A stretch of DNA of 64,000 bases from Chloroflexota bacterium. GTDB lineage: Bacteria > Chloroflexota > Anaerolineae > B4-G1. Position numbers and translations under genes: made by a program. Location: NCBI GenBank assembly GCA_012514315.1, contig JAAZAN010000006.1, positions 18,950-82,949 on the forward strand, read 5' to 3'. Each line of letters begins with the position of its first letter. Position 1 is the stretch's first letter. Positions 1 to 8,557 of the stretch are shown here, in pieces. The notes below the pieces were generated by a model. That model saw only the letters and a program-made list of their open reading frames with translations, did no database searches and was not told where the DNA came from.

Positions 1-962
1 CGCGCAGCGACAGAAACCCCCATTACCCCGAGTGTCCATTGGGCAAGGCCTAGATTGTAGACAAAGCGCGGGGCCGACGCACCAAGATCCATGATCCTCG
101 AATGGCCGAACAGGTCGGTCAGACTGAGGAAATGCTCACGGAAGTCGAAATGCCCTGGGCCCGTCACGTTGAGCTCAACTTGGCTGATCTCCAGGAGAGC
201 CGGGAACCAGAAGAATGCACTGATGAGCATCGCCAGACCGATGGCCAGAGCTCCCCGACCGGCCCGAGCGCGTAGCGGTTCACCCGACAGCCACGCCCAC
301 AGCCAGTAGACACCGACCAACCCTGCGCCAACCAGTCCCATCAGGTTGTGACTGAAGACCAAAGCGGCCAGGCACAGGGATGCAAGAGCCAGGCTACCAG
401 TGCGCCCATCACGGTAGAGGATCCGGTGAAACGCGTAGAATACCCATGGCAAGATGCAGATCGCGAAGTGCTCGGCGAGATCGCCACGCGCGTGAGGATC
501 AATGAAGACAATGTATGGTGCAAACGTATACATACCCGCTGCGACAAGCGCTGGGCCTGCCCCCCAGCGCTCCCGGCTCCACAAGTAGACGCCCGTTGAG
601 GCGAGGACGAGCCCGAGCACAAACACAGCCTTGACGGCCGCGACGACATCCTGCGCAAACACGGTCTCGATCAGGTGGGCCAAATAATAGGTCAGTGGGG
701 CATAGTAATTGAAGATGGGATAACCGTAGCCCAGATACAGGTTCGGGGCCCAACGCGGATAGAACGCCCCAGCGCGCAGTGCGTGGCCCAGCTCCGCTGC
801 TCGGTAGATGTGCAGCTCGGCATCTGTACCGCGGGGAAGACCTGGCCGGGTAAGGAAAGGACCCGCAGCCACCAGCGCCAGTCCGATGGCAGCCAGCAGG
901 CCGAGCGTCGATGGTTCGATGAGTCGGCCGAGACGTCGGCCTGTGCTAGACGCTCTTTGCAT
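1..962 (-). CDS. Multi-TM membrane protein, PTPS-related/GT-C-like, partial (C-terminus off window)
   Basis: The frame is open from an ATG at 962 to the window edge, giving 320 codons with the C-terminus missing. The protein begins with a short basic segment ([14 protein letters not shown]) followed by a hydrophobic helix, and then several further membrane helices. The stretch [13 protein letters not shown] after the first outside loop, and [10 protein letters not shown] further on, resemble bacterial and archaeal membrane proteins of the '6-pyruvoyl-tetrahydropterin synthase-related' membrane family and GT-C glycosyltransferases in general; that assignment is from memory of the family. The start lies 17 bp inside the end of sucD, so the two are probably translated from one message, although a functional link to CoA ligase is not obvious. 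A role in moving sugars from lipid carriers is possible but not shown. Confidence 0.7.
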   Translation of the reverse strand, partial: MQRASSTGRRLGRLIEPSTLGLLAAIGLALVAAGPFLTRPGLPRGTDAELHIYRAAELGHALRAGAFYPRWAPNLYLGYGYPIFNYYAPLTYYLAHLIETVFAQDVVAAVKAVFVLGLVLASTGVYLWSRERWGAGPALVAAGMYTFAPYIVFIDPHARGDLAEHFAICILPWVFYAFHRILYRDGRTGSLALASLCLAALVFSHNLMGLVGAGLVGVYWLWAWLSGEPLRARAGRGALAIGLAMLISAFFWFPALLEISQVELNVTGPGHFDFREHFLSLTDLFGHSRIMDLGASAPRFVYNLGLAQWTLGVMGVSVAA

Positions 963-1827
963 ACTGAGCAACCAACTCTGCGACCTCGTCCGGGTATCGC
1001 GCGACACGAACGCCTGCGTCGATCAGCGCGCCGATCTTCCTGTCGGCTGCGCCCGAGTCCCCCTCGATGATCGCCCCAGCATGTCCCATTCGTGTACCCG
1101 GCGGTGCACTGCGGCCAGCTACGAAGGCGGTCACTCGCTTCTGCATCGACATCGCGATGAAGTCGGCGGCGAGTTGCTCCTCCAGGCCCCCGATCTCCCC
1201 AATGAGCACCACCTGCTTCGTCTCCGGATCTGCTTCGAACATGCTCAGGATCTCGGTGAAACGGGTTCCGACCACGGGATCTCCGCCGATGCCGATGCAC
1301 GTGGATTGACCTAGCCCCCGCGAAGTGAGCGCGTGCACGATCTCATACATCAGGGTGCCTGATCGAGATACAACGCCAACCGATCCCGGTCTTGCGATGC
1401 TGCCCGACATGATCCCTACACTGCTTCTGCCTGGCGACACGATCCCCGGCGTATTCGGTCCAATCAGTCTGGTTTCTCCCTGAGCCATGAATGCGCACAG
1501 CCGGACCATGTCGAGCACGGGAATCCCCTCGGTAACGCACACGACCAGTTCGATGCCTGCATCTGCTGCCTCCAGGACAGCGTCAACTGCCGCTGGAGCT
1601 GGCACGAACGCGACTGACGTGTTAGCTCCAGTCTGCTGCACAGCCTGCAGGACGGAATCGAACACCGGTATTTGCGAATCGCCGACGAGACATCCACCCT
1701 TTCCAGGGGTGACGCCCGCGACAACGTGCGTACCGTACGCGCACATCTGTTCAGTGTGGAATCTGCCTTCTCGCCCGGTGATGCCCTGCACCAGAACCCG
1801 GGAGGTCTCATCGACTAACACTGCCAT
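946..1827 (-). CDS. sucD: Succinyl-CoA ligase (ADP/GDP-forming) alpha subunit-like
   Basis: The 293-residue product matches the length of SucD. It has an N-terminal CoA-binding Rossmann domain ([16 protein letters not shown] near residue 15) and a C-terminal ligase domain carrying the phosphorylated-histidine motif GHAGAI near residue 245. It would form the CoA-binding and phosphotransfer half of the ligase that interconverts succinyl-CoA and succinate in the TCA cycle. The usual GPNCPG loop reads GPNTPG here, so the cysteine is threonine. The start codon overlaps the stop codon of sucC in an ATGA arrangement, which points to translational coupling. A related malate-CoA or other acid-CoA ligase cannot be excluded from sequence alone. 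Confidence 0.88.
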   Translation of the reverse strand: MAVLVDETSRVLVQGITGREGRFHTEQMCAYGTHVVAGVTPGKGGCLVGDSQIPVFDSVLQAVQQTGANTSVAFVPAPAAVDAVLEAADAGIELVVCVTEGIPVLDMVRLCAFMAQGETRLIGPNTPGIVSPGRSSVGIMSGSIARPGSVGVVSRSGTLMYEIVHALTSRGLGQSTCIGIGGDPVVGTRFTEILSMFEADPETKQVVLIGEIGGLEEQLAADFIAMSMQKRVTAFVAGRSAPPGTRMGHAGAIIEGDSGAADRKIGALIDAGVRVARYPDEVAELVAQYAKSV

Positions 1828-2990
1828 CAGCCCACAACCCTCAGCGCACGATCTTGACGTGCTGCATCTATGGCCAATCTGGCCGCTTCTGTGAGCGTCT
1901 TGGCCAGCACGATGCCAGATCCTGACGACTCCAGGATGCGCCGTCCCTCCTCCTCGTTCGTGCCCGCCAGCCGTACGATAACCGGAACGTCGGTACTGAC
2001 ACCCTGCAGCGCGTGCAGAAGGCCATTCGCCACCTCGTCGCAGCGAGTGATACCTCCAAACACGTTCAGCAGCAGTGCCTTGATCTGCGTGTCGCGCAAA
2101 ATGATCTGCAGTGCTGTCGCGACTCTGTCAGAGTCAGCGCCTCCACCGATGTCCAGGAAGTTGGCCGCTCTCCCCCCGAGCATCTGCAAGATATCCATTG
2201 TTGCCATTGCGAGCCCTGCACCGTTGACCAGACAGCCCACATCGCCGTCCAACTCGACGAAGCTCAGCCCTGCATCTCGTGCTTCGTGCCGGGCAACGCC
2301 CTCCGGTTCACCACCCCACTCTGCTATCACATCGGGGTGACGATACAGGCTGTTGTCGTCGACGATGATCTTGGCATCCAGCGCTATAAGAGCACCCTCG
2401 GCTGTAATGGCCAGGGGGTTGATCTCAACAAGTGTGGCGTCAAGCGCGATGAAGGCGGCGTAGAGGGTGCGCAACGTCTCCTGATATGCACGCGCAGGCT
2501 CATCCGTGAGCCCAGCGTGGGCGGCAGCCGCTCGCGTGACGTAGACAGGAACCCCGATACAGGGACGGACGGCTGCACGATACACGGCGTTCGGCTCAGT
2601 GGTCGCGATCGACTCTATGTCGATGCCGCCTATCGGAGAGCTGATCAGAACCGGCATCTGTTGCGCCCCATCCAGCGTGACTCCGATATACAGCTCTCGG
2701 GCAATCGATACGGCCTCCTCCACCAGCACGGACGAGGCCAAGGCGCCGCGCACGCGACCCGACAATAGGTCGGTTGTCGCTTTCGCCACCTCAGTGTCGG
2801 TTCGAGCGATGCGCACTCCCCCAGCCTTTCCTCGTCCGCCCACGAGCACTTGGGCCTTGACCGCAACAGGATAGCCCAGGCTTCTCGCGTTTCGCTGGGC
2901 CGCCTCGGGAGTGCTAGCTACTTCTCCCCGCGGTACAGCGATACCGTGTGCTAGCAGCAAATGCTTGGCCTGGTGTTCGTGAAGTCTCAC
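1827..2990 (-). CDS. sucC: Succinyl-CoA ligase beta subunit-like
   Basis: The product is 387 residues when started at the GTG at 2990, which has GGAGG five bases upstream and gives the expected N-terminus (V)[12 protein letters not shown] longer frame continues upstream to 3089 but has no family resemblance there. The ATP-grasp domain holds [15 protein letters not shown] near residue 45, and the C-terminal CoA-ligase domain holds [13 protein letters not shown] and [13 protein letters not shown]. It supplies the nucleotide- and acid-binding half of the SucCD complex. It is first in a sucC-sucD-membrane protein run, with an extended -10 element (TGGTATAAT) about 40 bp upstream. Confidence 0.9.
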   Translation of the reverse strand: MRLHEHQAKHLLLAHGIAVPRGEVASTPEAAQRNARSLGYPVAVKAQVLVGGRGKAGGVRIARTDTEVAKATTDLLSGRVRGALASSVLVEEAVSIARELYIGVTLDGAQQMPVLISSPIGGIDIESIATTEPNAVYRAAVRPCIGVPVYVTRAAAAHAGLTDEPARAYQETLRTLYAAFIALDATLVEINPLAITAEGALIALDAKIIVDDNSLYRHPDVIAEWGGEPEGVARHEARDAGLSFVELDGDVGCLVNGAGLAMATMDILQMLGGRAANFLDIGGGADSDRVATALQIILRDTQIKALLLNVFGGITRCDEVANGLLHALQGVSTDVPVIVRLAGTNEEEGRRILESSGSGIVLAKTLTEAARLAIDAARQDRALRVVG

Positions 2991-3029
2991 ATACGCCTCC
3001 AGAGGGGCCTGCCGTCGACAATGCAACCG

Positions 3030-3038
3030 ATTATACCA
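3030..3038 (-). promoter_or_regulatory. Extended -10 promoter for sucCD
   Basis: Read on the minus strand this is TGGTATAAT, a perfect -10 hexamer with the TG of an extended -10. No good -35 hexamer is present at 17 bp, which is usual for extended -10 promoters. It lies 40 bp before the sucC GTG. Confidence 0.45.
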
Positions 3039-3125
3039 TGCGGTCCGGCAAACGGGTAAGTACTGGCCCGAGGATCCATACCCATACACAATGAGGTTGA
3101 GGATTCAGGCAACCACTTGGTGGGA

Positions 3126-3153
3126 TTGACAGGCGGGCCTCGTGGCCTATACT
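3126..3153 (+). promoter_or_regulatory. Sigma-70 promoter for the NagA-like gene
   Basis: TTGACA at 3126-3131 and TATACT at 3148-3153 are separated by 16 bp. Transcription would begin near 3160, about 80 bases before the GTG at 3241. It is divergent from the sucC promoter. Confidence 0.6.
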
Positions 3154-3240
3154 GACAACATAGCGCGGAATCACAGGCCTACGAGGCATCAGGCCACGCC
3201 CGATATCGGACATACGAGTGTGAGGAGGAGAACACTATCG

Positions 3241-4440
3241 GTGGCAACATTGGAGCAGTCAGGATCGCCTGCACGCTACGCGATTGTGAACGGTCGCGTT
3301 GTCCTGGCGGACCGGCTTGTCGACGGGGTTTCGCTCCTGGTTGAGGAGGGGCGTATCGCGGGTGTGGGGGATACGGACGCCTTCGGTTCCGAAGTCCTCC
3401 AGATTGATGTTGAAGGCCGGCTTGTTGCTCCAGGGTTCGTGGATATTCATACCCATGGGGCGCTGGGGCATGAGTTCAATGAGGGTACGCCTGAGGCATT
3501 CAGCACGATCCTGCGCGAGCAGGCAGTGCACGGCGTGACCTCAGTACTGGCTACCACATCGTCGAGCCCTCTGCACGATACCACCCGATGCCTCGAACTC
3601 CTATGGGGTTGGTCTGGAGTACCTGACGGAGCGCAGATCGTCGGGGCGCATCTGGAGGGGCCGTTCTTCAATACCAGACAGGGCGGTGCACAGGACCCCC
3701 AATGGTTGAGCGCACCGGATTCCGCGGCTGTTGATGAGCTGCTGCAGTATGCGGATGTGATCAGAATCATGTCGCTGGCTCCGGAACTGCCCGGTGCGCG
3801 AGCACTTGTGCGGAGGCTGAGCGCGTTGGGCATCGTGCCGGCTGCAGGCCATAGTGAAGCCCGAGACCAGGACATCCTGTTGGCGGTAGGCTCCGGACTG
3901 CGCCACGTGATTCACCTCTGGAGCGGCCAATCGACGACTGTACGGAACGGTCCCTGGAGGCAGCCCGGGCTGCTAGAGGCAAGCCTGGCGTTCGACAGCC
4001 TTACGGCTGAGATCATCGCTGATGGTCGGCATCTGCCTGCAACGCTGATGCGCATGGCCTATAAGTGCAAGGGTGCGGATCGACTCTGCATCGTGTCCGA
4101 TGCGACGAGGGGCGCTGGGCTTGCCGAGGGTGCGCACTTCCGCCTCGGCAGCCTCGAGTGCGAGGTCCGAGATGGCGTCGCTATGCTGATCGACCGGACC
4201 GCCTTTGCCGGGAGTACTACCCTTCTGGATCGAATGCTCTCGGTGGTCACGCGGGACGTAGGAGTGCCATTGGTCGAGGCGATCAAGATGATGACGCGAA
4301 CTCCTGCAGCCATCATCGGGCTAGACGACAGGAAAGGCCTCATCCGAGAGGGAGCAGACGCCGACCTCGTTGTCCTGGACTCAACGCTCAACGTGTGGGC
4401 TACTGTCGTGATGGGCCGTTGGGTGTACCGTGCGTCGTGA
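3241..4440 (+). CDS. nagA: N-acetylglucosamine-6-phosphate deacetylase-like amidohydrolase
   Basis: The 399-residue product starts at a GTG preceded by GAGGAGGA; the frame is open further upstream but that part lies inside the promoter region. It shows the NagA layout: a small N-terminal beta domain, then a TIM barrel with DIHTHGALGHEF (HxH), HLEGPFF (metal-binding Glu), GHSEA, HLWSGQ, DGRHL and SDATR (catalytic Asp). This enzyme removes acetate from GlcNAc-6-P in amino-sugar and cell-wall recycling. The segment normally reading HLFNAM is HLWSGQ here, so the substrate may differ from GlcNAc-6-P. No nagB or transporter is next to it. It is convergent with rtcB, 25 bp away. Confidence 0.78.
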   Translation: MATLEQSGSPARYAIVNGRVVLADRLVDGVSLLVEEGRIAGVGDTDAFGSEVLQIDVEGRLVAPGFVDIHTHGALGHEFNEGTPEAFSTILREQAVHGVTSVLATTSSSPLHDTTRCLELLWGWSGVPDGAQIVGAHLEGPFFNTRQGGAQDPQWLSAPDSAAVDELLQYADVIRIMSLAPELPGARALVRRLSALGIVPAAGHSEARDQDILLAVGSGLRHVIHLWSGQSTTVRNGPWRQPGLLEASLAFDSLTAEIIADGRHLPATLMRMAYKCKGADRLCIVSDATRGAGLAEGAHFRLGSLECEVRDGVAMLIDRTAFAGSTTLLDRMLSVVTRDVGVPLVEAIKMMTRTPAAIIGLDDRKGLIREGADADLVVLDSTLNVWATVVMGRWVYRAS

Positions 4441-4465
4441 CACGGCCTTCGCGCACGACGTCCTG

Positions 4466-5920
4466 CTAGCCCTTGATGACAGAGAGTGGTCGCAGACGGA
4501 CCACCTTGCGCGCAATGCCGGCCTGGTCAACAATTCGCACCACCAGATCGATGTCCTTGTACGCGATGGGGGCTTCCTCAGCCAGGCTTCGGTTGCTGCC
4601 TGCGCGAACGATGATGCCTTCTGACGCCAGGTCTCTGCGAAGCTGCTGTCCTCGCACCGCTTTCATCGCCTGCCTGCGGCTCATTCTCCGTCCGGCCCCG
4701 TGACAGGTCGACCCGAAAGCGAGCTCCATTGCGCGCTGGGTACCTACCAGGACGTACGACGCTGTGCCCATCGAGCCAGGGACCAGAACCGGCTGGCCCA
4801 GCTTCTGGTAGGCCCTCGGCAGAGCGGGATGCCCCGGTCCGAACGAGCGGGTTGCGCCCTTCCGATGCACGCACAGGCGCAGCCTCTGTCCGCCGACTGT
4901 GTGTTCCTCGATCTTCGCGATGTTGTGAGCCACGTCGTACACTTGCGTAAGGTTGTGATCGGACACCTTCCCGGCCAGAACGCGCTCGAAAGCCTCGCGG
5001 ACACCCATGGCCAGGACTTGACGGTTCGCGAACGCATAGTTCACCGCGCAGGCCATCGCTCCGAAGTACGCCTGTCCCTCACGGGAATCGAATGGCGCAC
5101 AGACCAGCTCACGATCGGGGAGCTCGATCCCATACCGTCGCACGACAGACTGAAGCTCCTGGACGTAGTCGTCACACACCTGATGGCCGAACCCGCGTGA
5201 ACCACAGTGTATCTGCACCACGACCTGACCTTCCCACAGTCCCAGGCACCCAGCGGCGGCAGAATCGTAGACAGCGTCGACCACATCGGTCTCCAGAAAG
5301 TGATTGCCCGATCCAAGCGACCCAACCTGGTCTGCCCCGCGGCTCCTGGCGCGGGCACTGACCGCGCTGGGGTCCGCACCAGGCATCCGCCCACCCTCTT
5401 CCGTATTCTCCAGGTCCTCATCCGCAGCCAATCCGGCCCTGCGCGCCCAGCGAGCTCCCTCAGTGAGCACATCGTCCAGTTCGCCGGGAGAGACGTGGCG
5501 CCGCCCGCTCCCACCCAGGCCGCTGGGACACGCCAGATAGAGGGCGTGGGTCAGGTCATCGAGATATGGCATCAACTCTTCCGCTGTCATCTCGGTACGC
5601 AGCAGACGAACTCCGCAGTTGATGTCGTACCCAACGCCTCCAGGCGAGATTACGCCACCCCTCGCCGGATCAGTCGCTGCCACTCCGCCGATCGGAAATC
5701 CGTATCCCTGGTGCACATCCGGCATAGCGATAGCGCGACCTACGATACCCGGCAGTGTCGTCACGTTGAGGAGTTGCTCAGCCGCTCGATCGGCGATGGC
5801 GGCTTCCACGATACTTGAGTCGCCGAAGAGCCAGGCCGGGACGCGCATATCATCCCGTGTCGTGCGCGGCGCCTCCCATATGAACTCATCGATCCGTCCG
5901 AAGTCCTGCCTCCTCACCAT
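4466..5920 (-). CDS. rtcB: RNA-splicing ligase RtcB
   Basis: The 484-residue length fits RtcB, the GTP- and Mn2+-dependent ligase that joins 2',3'-cyclic phosphate or 3'-phosphate ends to 5'-OH RNA ends. Visible signatures are DINCGVR near residue 98 (metal Asp and Cys), HCGSRGFGHQ near 240, AHNIAKIEEH near 335, and STCHGAGRRMSR near 420, which contains the histidine that becomes guanylylated. All known active-site elements appear intact. The gene follows an archease gene by 13 bp on the same strand; archease is the known activator of RtcB turnover. No tRNA intron or toxin gene is visible nearby, so the repaired RNA is unknown. Confidence 0.95.
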   Translation of the reverse strand: MVRRQDFGRIDEFIWEAPRTTRDDMRVPAWLFGDSSIVEAAIADRAAEQLLNVTTLPGIVGRAIAMPDVHQGYGFPIGGVAATDPARGGVISPGGVGYDINCGVRLLRTEMTAEELMPYLDDLTHALYLACPSGLGGSGRRHVSPGELDDVLTEGARWARRAGLAADEDLENTEEGGRMPGADPSAVSARARSRGADQVGSLGSGNHFLETDVVDAVYDSAAAGCLGLWEGQVVVQIHCGSRGFGHQVCDDYVQELQSVVRRYGIELPDRELVCAPFDSREGQAYFGAMACAVNYAFANRQVLAMGVREAFERVLAGKVSDHNLTQVYDVAHNIAKIEEHTVGGQRLRLCVHRKGATRSFGPGHPALPRAYQKLGQPVLVPGSMGTASYVLVGTQRAMELAFGSTCHGAGRRMSRRQAMKAVRGQQLRRDLASEGIIVRAGSNRSLAEEAPIAYKDIDLVVRIVDQAGIARKVVRLRPLSVIKG

Positions 5921-5933
5921 AGTCCCTTACTCC

Positions 5934-6350
5934 TCACACATCAAACACGATGGTGGCCTCGAGCTGCCCCCCAATCCTGACGATCTTGAGATCGCTGAAC
6001 GTCACGGCCTTGATGTGGGCTCGTCGCACCGACGGGACACCACCGTGGGCGCGTGTTGCCACCTCAGTCTCGCTCACTTCGAGCGGACAGAATCGAGCAA
6101 ACACCACGTGCTCCTGTTCGCAGTGAAACAGCAGCTCGTTCAGGAACTTGACCAAGAGTGCCTCGGCATCGACGGCTGCCAACACGATCGGCATCGACCG
6201 GCTGATCTGGACCGTCGACATCTCGGTGAGCTGGCACGCCATACCGTAGGCGGCGCTCGCAAACAGACTAGCCAAGTCATCGCCCCAGGCGCGAATCGCG
6301 ATGTCTGCGGTATGCTCAATCTCCTCGAAGCCTGCACTCATTTCAACCAT
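5934..6350 (-). CDS. Archease, RtcB activator
   Basis: This small acidic protein of 138 residues has the archease N-terminus (FEEIEHTADIAIRAWG) and the C-terminal IKAVTFSDLKI segment. Archease helps RtcB form its guanylate intermediate and perform multiple turnovers. It lies directly upstream of rtcB and is almost certainly co-transcribed with it. Two in-frame ATGs (6350 and 6341) are possible starts and neither has a clear ribosome site. The gene is divergent from the FHA cluster. Confidence 0.92.
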   Translation of the reverse strand: MVEMSAGFEEIEHTADIAIRAWGDDLASLFASAAYGMACQLTEMSTVQISRSMPIVLAAVDAEALLVKFLNELLFHCEQEHVVFARFCPLEVSETEVATRAHGGVPSVRRAHIKAVTFSDLKIVRIGGQLEATIVFDV

Positions 6351-6483
6351 AATGGTATCACAGAGTCAATGACTATTCAAGCTTCGGGCCGCTCTCCTTC
6401 CCGCCGGCCACGCCCGACCGACCGATCTGGAGGTACAGTGTGACCGCGCAGAGATCTGTTGCTGCATCTCTGTGGCGGTCGGC

Positions 6484-6512
6484 TTGTCATTTAGGCCTCG
6501 ACACACTATAAT
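6484..6512 (+). promoter_or_regulatory. Sigma-70 promoter for the FHA cluster, probably giving a leaderless mRNA
   Basis: TTGTCA at 6484-6489 and TATAAT at 6507-6512 are separated by 17 bp. Only eight bases lie between the -10 box and the ATG at 6521, so transcription should begin at or within a couple of bases of the start codon. Confidence 0.65.
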
Positions 6513-6520
6513 CAGCGTCG

Positions 6521-7333
6521 ATGAACAAGATCGCTGCATTCGAGGCACTGGCGGAGCGCTTGGTTGAAGGAACGTTCTCACGCTTGTTCGCCAGTCGGCT
6601 GCCCCCGCTGGAGGTTGCCGCCCGCATCGCCCGCATAATGGATGACCATCAGATTGAGGGAACTGACGGCGCCAGCCTGGCGCCGACGCTCTACTGGGTG
6701 AGTCTGCATCCGCGGGACTATGATGCTTTGGGAGAGGATAGAGCGGCGATATCCGAGGAGATTGCCGGACACGTGCAGTCACTCGCGCGCGCGCGAGGGC
6801 TTGTCCTCGTCGCCAGGCCGGTCATCTACTTGCTGCCGGATCCATCGGTCAATTTTCGCGAGGCTTCCATCACCGCCCGTCACCTGCACGAGTTCGAACC
6901 ATTGGAGAGAACGACGGAGATGGGGTCTGCTAAGAGGACAGGAGAGGGTGATGAGGCGATTCCTTCTGGCGAGGCGCCGCGAGGTCGTCCATTTCTAATC
7001 GTCGATGGCACGCGGCACATCAATCTCGTGCGCCCATTGGTCACTATCGGACGTGGTCTGGGCAACACCGTCATTATTGAGGACGCTCGGGTGTCCCGTG
7101 AACACGCTCAGCTTCGACTTCGGTTCGGGAGGTACGTGCTCTATGACCTGGGCAGCTCAGGAGGCACGCTGATCAATGGCTATCCGGTTGAGGAGTGTGT
7201 GCTCCACTCAGGCGATGTGATCTCGCTTGCGGGCGTGGAGCTGATCTATGGTGAAGACCCCCCCACCCCGTTTCCTCTGCCAGGTGCGGAGGATACCCCT
7301 CCGCTCCACGGGGACCCTTCGACGACCGAGTAG
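6521..7333 (+). CDS. FhaA-like protein: DUF3662 domain plus C-terminal FHA domain
   Basis: The 270-residue protein opens with ALAERLVEGTFSRLF and continues with a DUF3662-type domain (about 1-120), matching actinobacterial FhaA. A low-complexity linker follows, and then an FHA domain (about 165-255) with TIGRG, SREHA and GGTLING, the residues that bind phosphothreonine. FhaA proteins read out Ser/Thr kinase signals during cell-wall synthesis. It heads a run of plus-strand genes that ends in a RodA/PBP-like fusion. No Ser/Thr kinase or phosphatase is in the window. The start has essentially no leader, because the -10 box ends eight bases before it. Confidence 0.85.
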   Translation: MNKIAAFEALAERLVEGTFSRLFASRLPPLEVAARIARIMDDHQIEGTDGASLAPTLYWVSLHPRDYDALGEDRAAISEEIAGHVQSLARARGLVLVARPVIYLLPDPSVNFREASITARHLHEFEPLERTTEMGSAKRTGEGDEAIPSGEAPRGRPFLIVDGTRHINLVRPLVTIGRGLGNTVIIEDARVSREHAQLRLRFGRYVLYDLGSSGGTLINGYPVEECVLHSGDVISLAGVELIYGEDPPTPFPLPGAEDTPPLHGDPSTTE

Positions 7334-7336
7334 GCC

Positions 7337-7765
7337 ATGGACATTGCGCTTCTCGCTCTGCGGCTGATTCTGTTGGCCACGCTATACTTGTTTCTGGCAG
7401 CCGTCCTCGTGCTGCTTGCGGTGGATTTGGGCCACCGCCGGCGTACCTCGACAGGAACGCCGGTTGAGGGGCGTCTGGTCGTCGTCGCCAGTGAGGCCCC
7501 CGAGATCGTGGCAGGCGCCATCTTCGGACTGCAGCGGCTGACCTCGATCGGCCGGTCACCCGACAATGTTGTCGTTGTTCCGGATACCTTTACCTCCAGC
7601 CGACATAGCTTGTTGGCCTGGCGTGAGGGTCAATGGTGGTTGGAGGATCAGGGGAGCCGCAACAACACATTTCTGAATGGACACCCCATCACCGAGCCGA
7701 CTGTTGTCAGTACCGGCGATCTCATCGGTGTGGGCAAAACGCAATTCAGATTGGAGTTGGGATAG
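7337..7765 (+). CDS. FhaB-like protein: TM helix plus FHA domain
   Basis: This 142-residue protein has one N-terminal membrane helix (LLALRLILLATLYLFLAAVL) and a cytoplasmic FHA domain with SIGRSPDN, SSRHS and NNTFLNG. The order and size match FhaB/FipA of actinobacteria, which recruits phosphorylated partners to the division or elongation site. It begins three bases after the FhaA-like gene, and the next gene begins directly at its stop codon, so the genes form an operon. Confidence 0.83.
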   Translation: MDIALLALRLILLATLYLFLAAVLVLLAVDLGHRRRTSTGTPVEGRLVVVASEAPEIVAGAIFGLQRLTSIGRSPDNVVVVPDTFTSSRHSLLAWREGQWWLEDQGSRNNTFLNGHPITEPTVVSTGDLIGVGKTQFRLELG

Positions 7766-8557
7766 ATGGACCTAGGACTGGCGGGAAAGACGGCGCTAAT
7801 CACAGCAGCAAGTCGTGGTCTTGGGAGAGCAGTGGCCCACCGGCTTGCACTGGAGGGGGCGAATGTAGCCATCTGTGCCCGCGGCAGCGAGGCACTCGTC
7901 CAGACGGCCTCGGAGATCCGTGCGCAGACAGGGAGCGACGTCCTCGCGGTCACCGCCGATGTCACACAGCGTGACCAGATCACTCAATTTGTCTACGAGA
8001 CGCACGACACGTTCGGCCGGCTTGATATCGTAGTGGCGAACGCGGGGGGGCCGCCTCCAGGCGGCTTTCTCGAGGTCGACCCGGATGCCTGGAATTCGGC
8101 AATCGATCTGACGCTGATGAGTGTTGTGACGCTGTGCCGCGAGGCGGCGCCTATCCTCAGGGAGCAGCGGGCGGGAGCAATCCTGGCCATCGCCTCGATG
8201 AGCGTCAAGCAGCCGTTGCCGAGGTTGGTGCTCTCCAATAGCCTGCGTCTTGCTGTGGTCGGCCTGGTCAAGTCGTTGGCTGACGAGCTGGCCGCAGATC
8301 ACATCCGGGTCAACGCGATCTGTCCCGGATGGACCGCGACTGAACGCGTCACTCAGTTGCTGAGCGACCGAGCCGCGCGTTCTGGAACCACGCCCGAGCA
8401 CGAAGCCCAGTCGATCATCGCCGATATCCCGCTGGGGAGAATGGGAACACCGGAGGAGTTCGCCAACGCAGCAGCCTTCCTCGTTTCGCCAGCTGCGTCG
8501 TTCATCACAGGCGTTAGCCTGCTGGTTGACGGGGGCGCGTACCGGGGGACGATGTGA
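7766..8557 (+). CDS. Short-chain dehydrogenase/reductase family protein with an altered active site
   Basis: The product is 263 residues, a normal SDR length. The cofactor-binding region reads TAASRGLGRA, the second motif NAGGPPPG, and the C-terminus ends with the typical GVSLLVDGGAYRG. The active-site helix that usually carries YxxxK reads LVLSNSLRLAVVGL, so neither Tyr nor Lys is present; the same SN..R pattern is known to me from a divergent group of bacterial SDRs. The substrate is unknown. It sits between FHA genes and a membrane glycosyltransferase-like gene, overlapping the latter by 4 bp. Confidence 0.8.
   Translation: MDLGLAGKTALITAASRGLGRAVAHRLALEGANVAICARGSEALVQTASEIRAQTGSDVLAVTADVTQRDQITQFVYETHDTFGRLDIVVANAGGPPPGGFLEVDPDAWNSAIDLTLMSVVTLCREAAPILREQRAGAILAIASMSVKQPLPRLVLSNSLRLAVVGLVKSLADELAADHIRVNAICPGWTATERVTQLLSDRAARSGTTPEHEAQSIIADIPLGRMGTPEEFANAAAFLVSPAASFITGVSLLVDGGAYRGTM

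Noticed and set aside
692..1300. Open frame on the minus strand overlapping sucD and the upstream membrane protein gene
   Set aside because: It is an out-of-frame shadow, very rich in Arg, over two well-supported genes.
2991..3089. N-terminal extension of SucC by 33 residues
   Set aside because: It crosses the promoter, lacks a ribosome site and does not resemble SucC; the GTG at 2990 has GGAGG and the family N-terminus.
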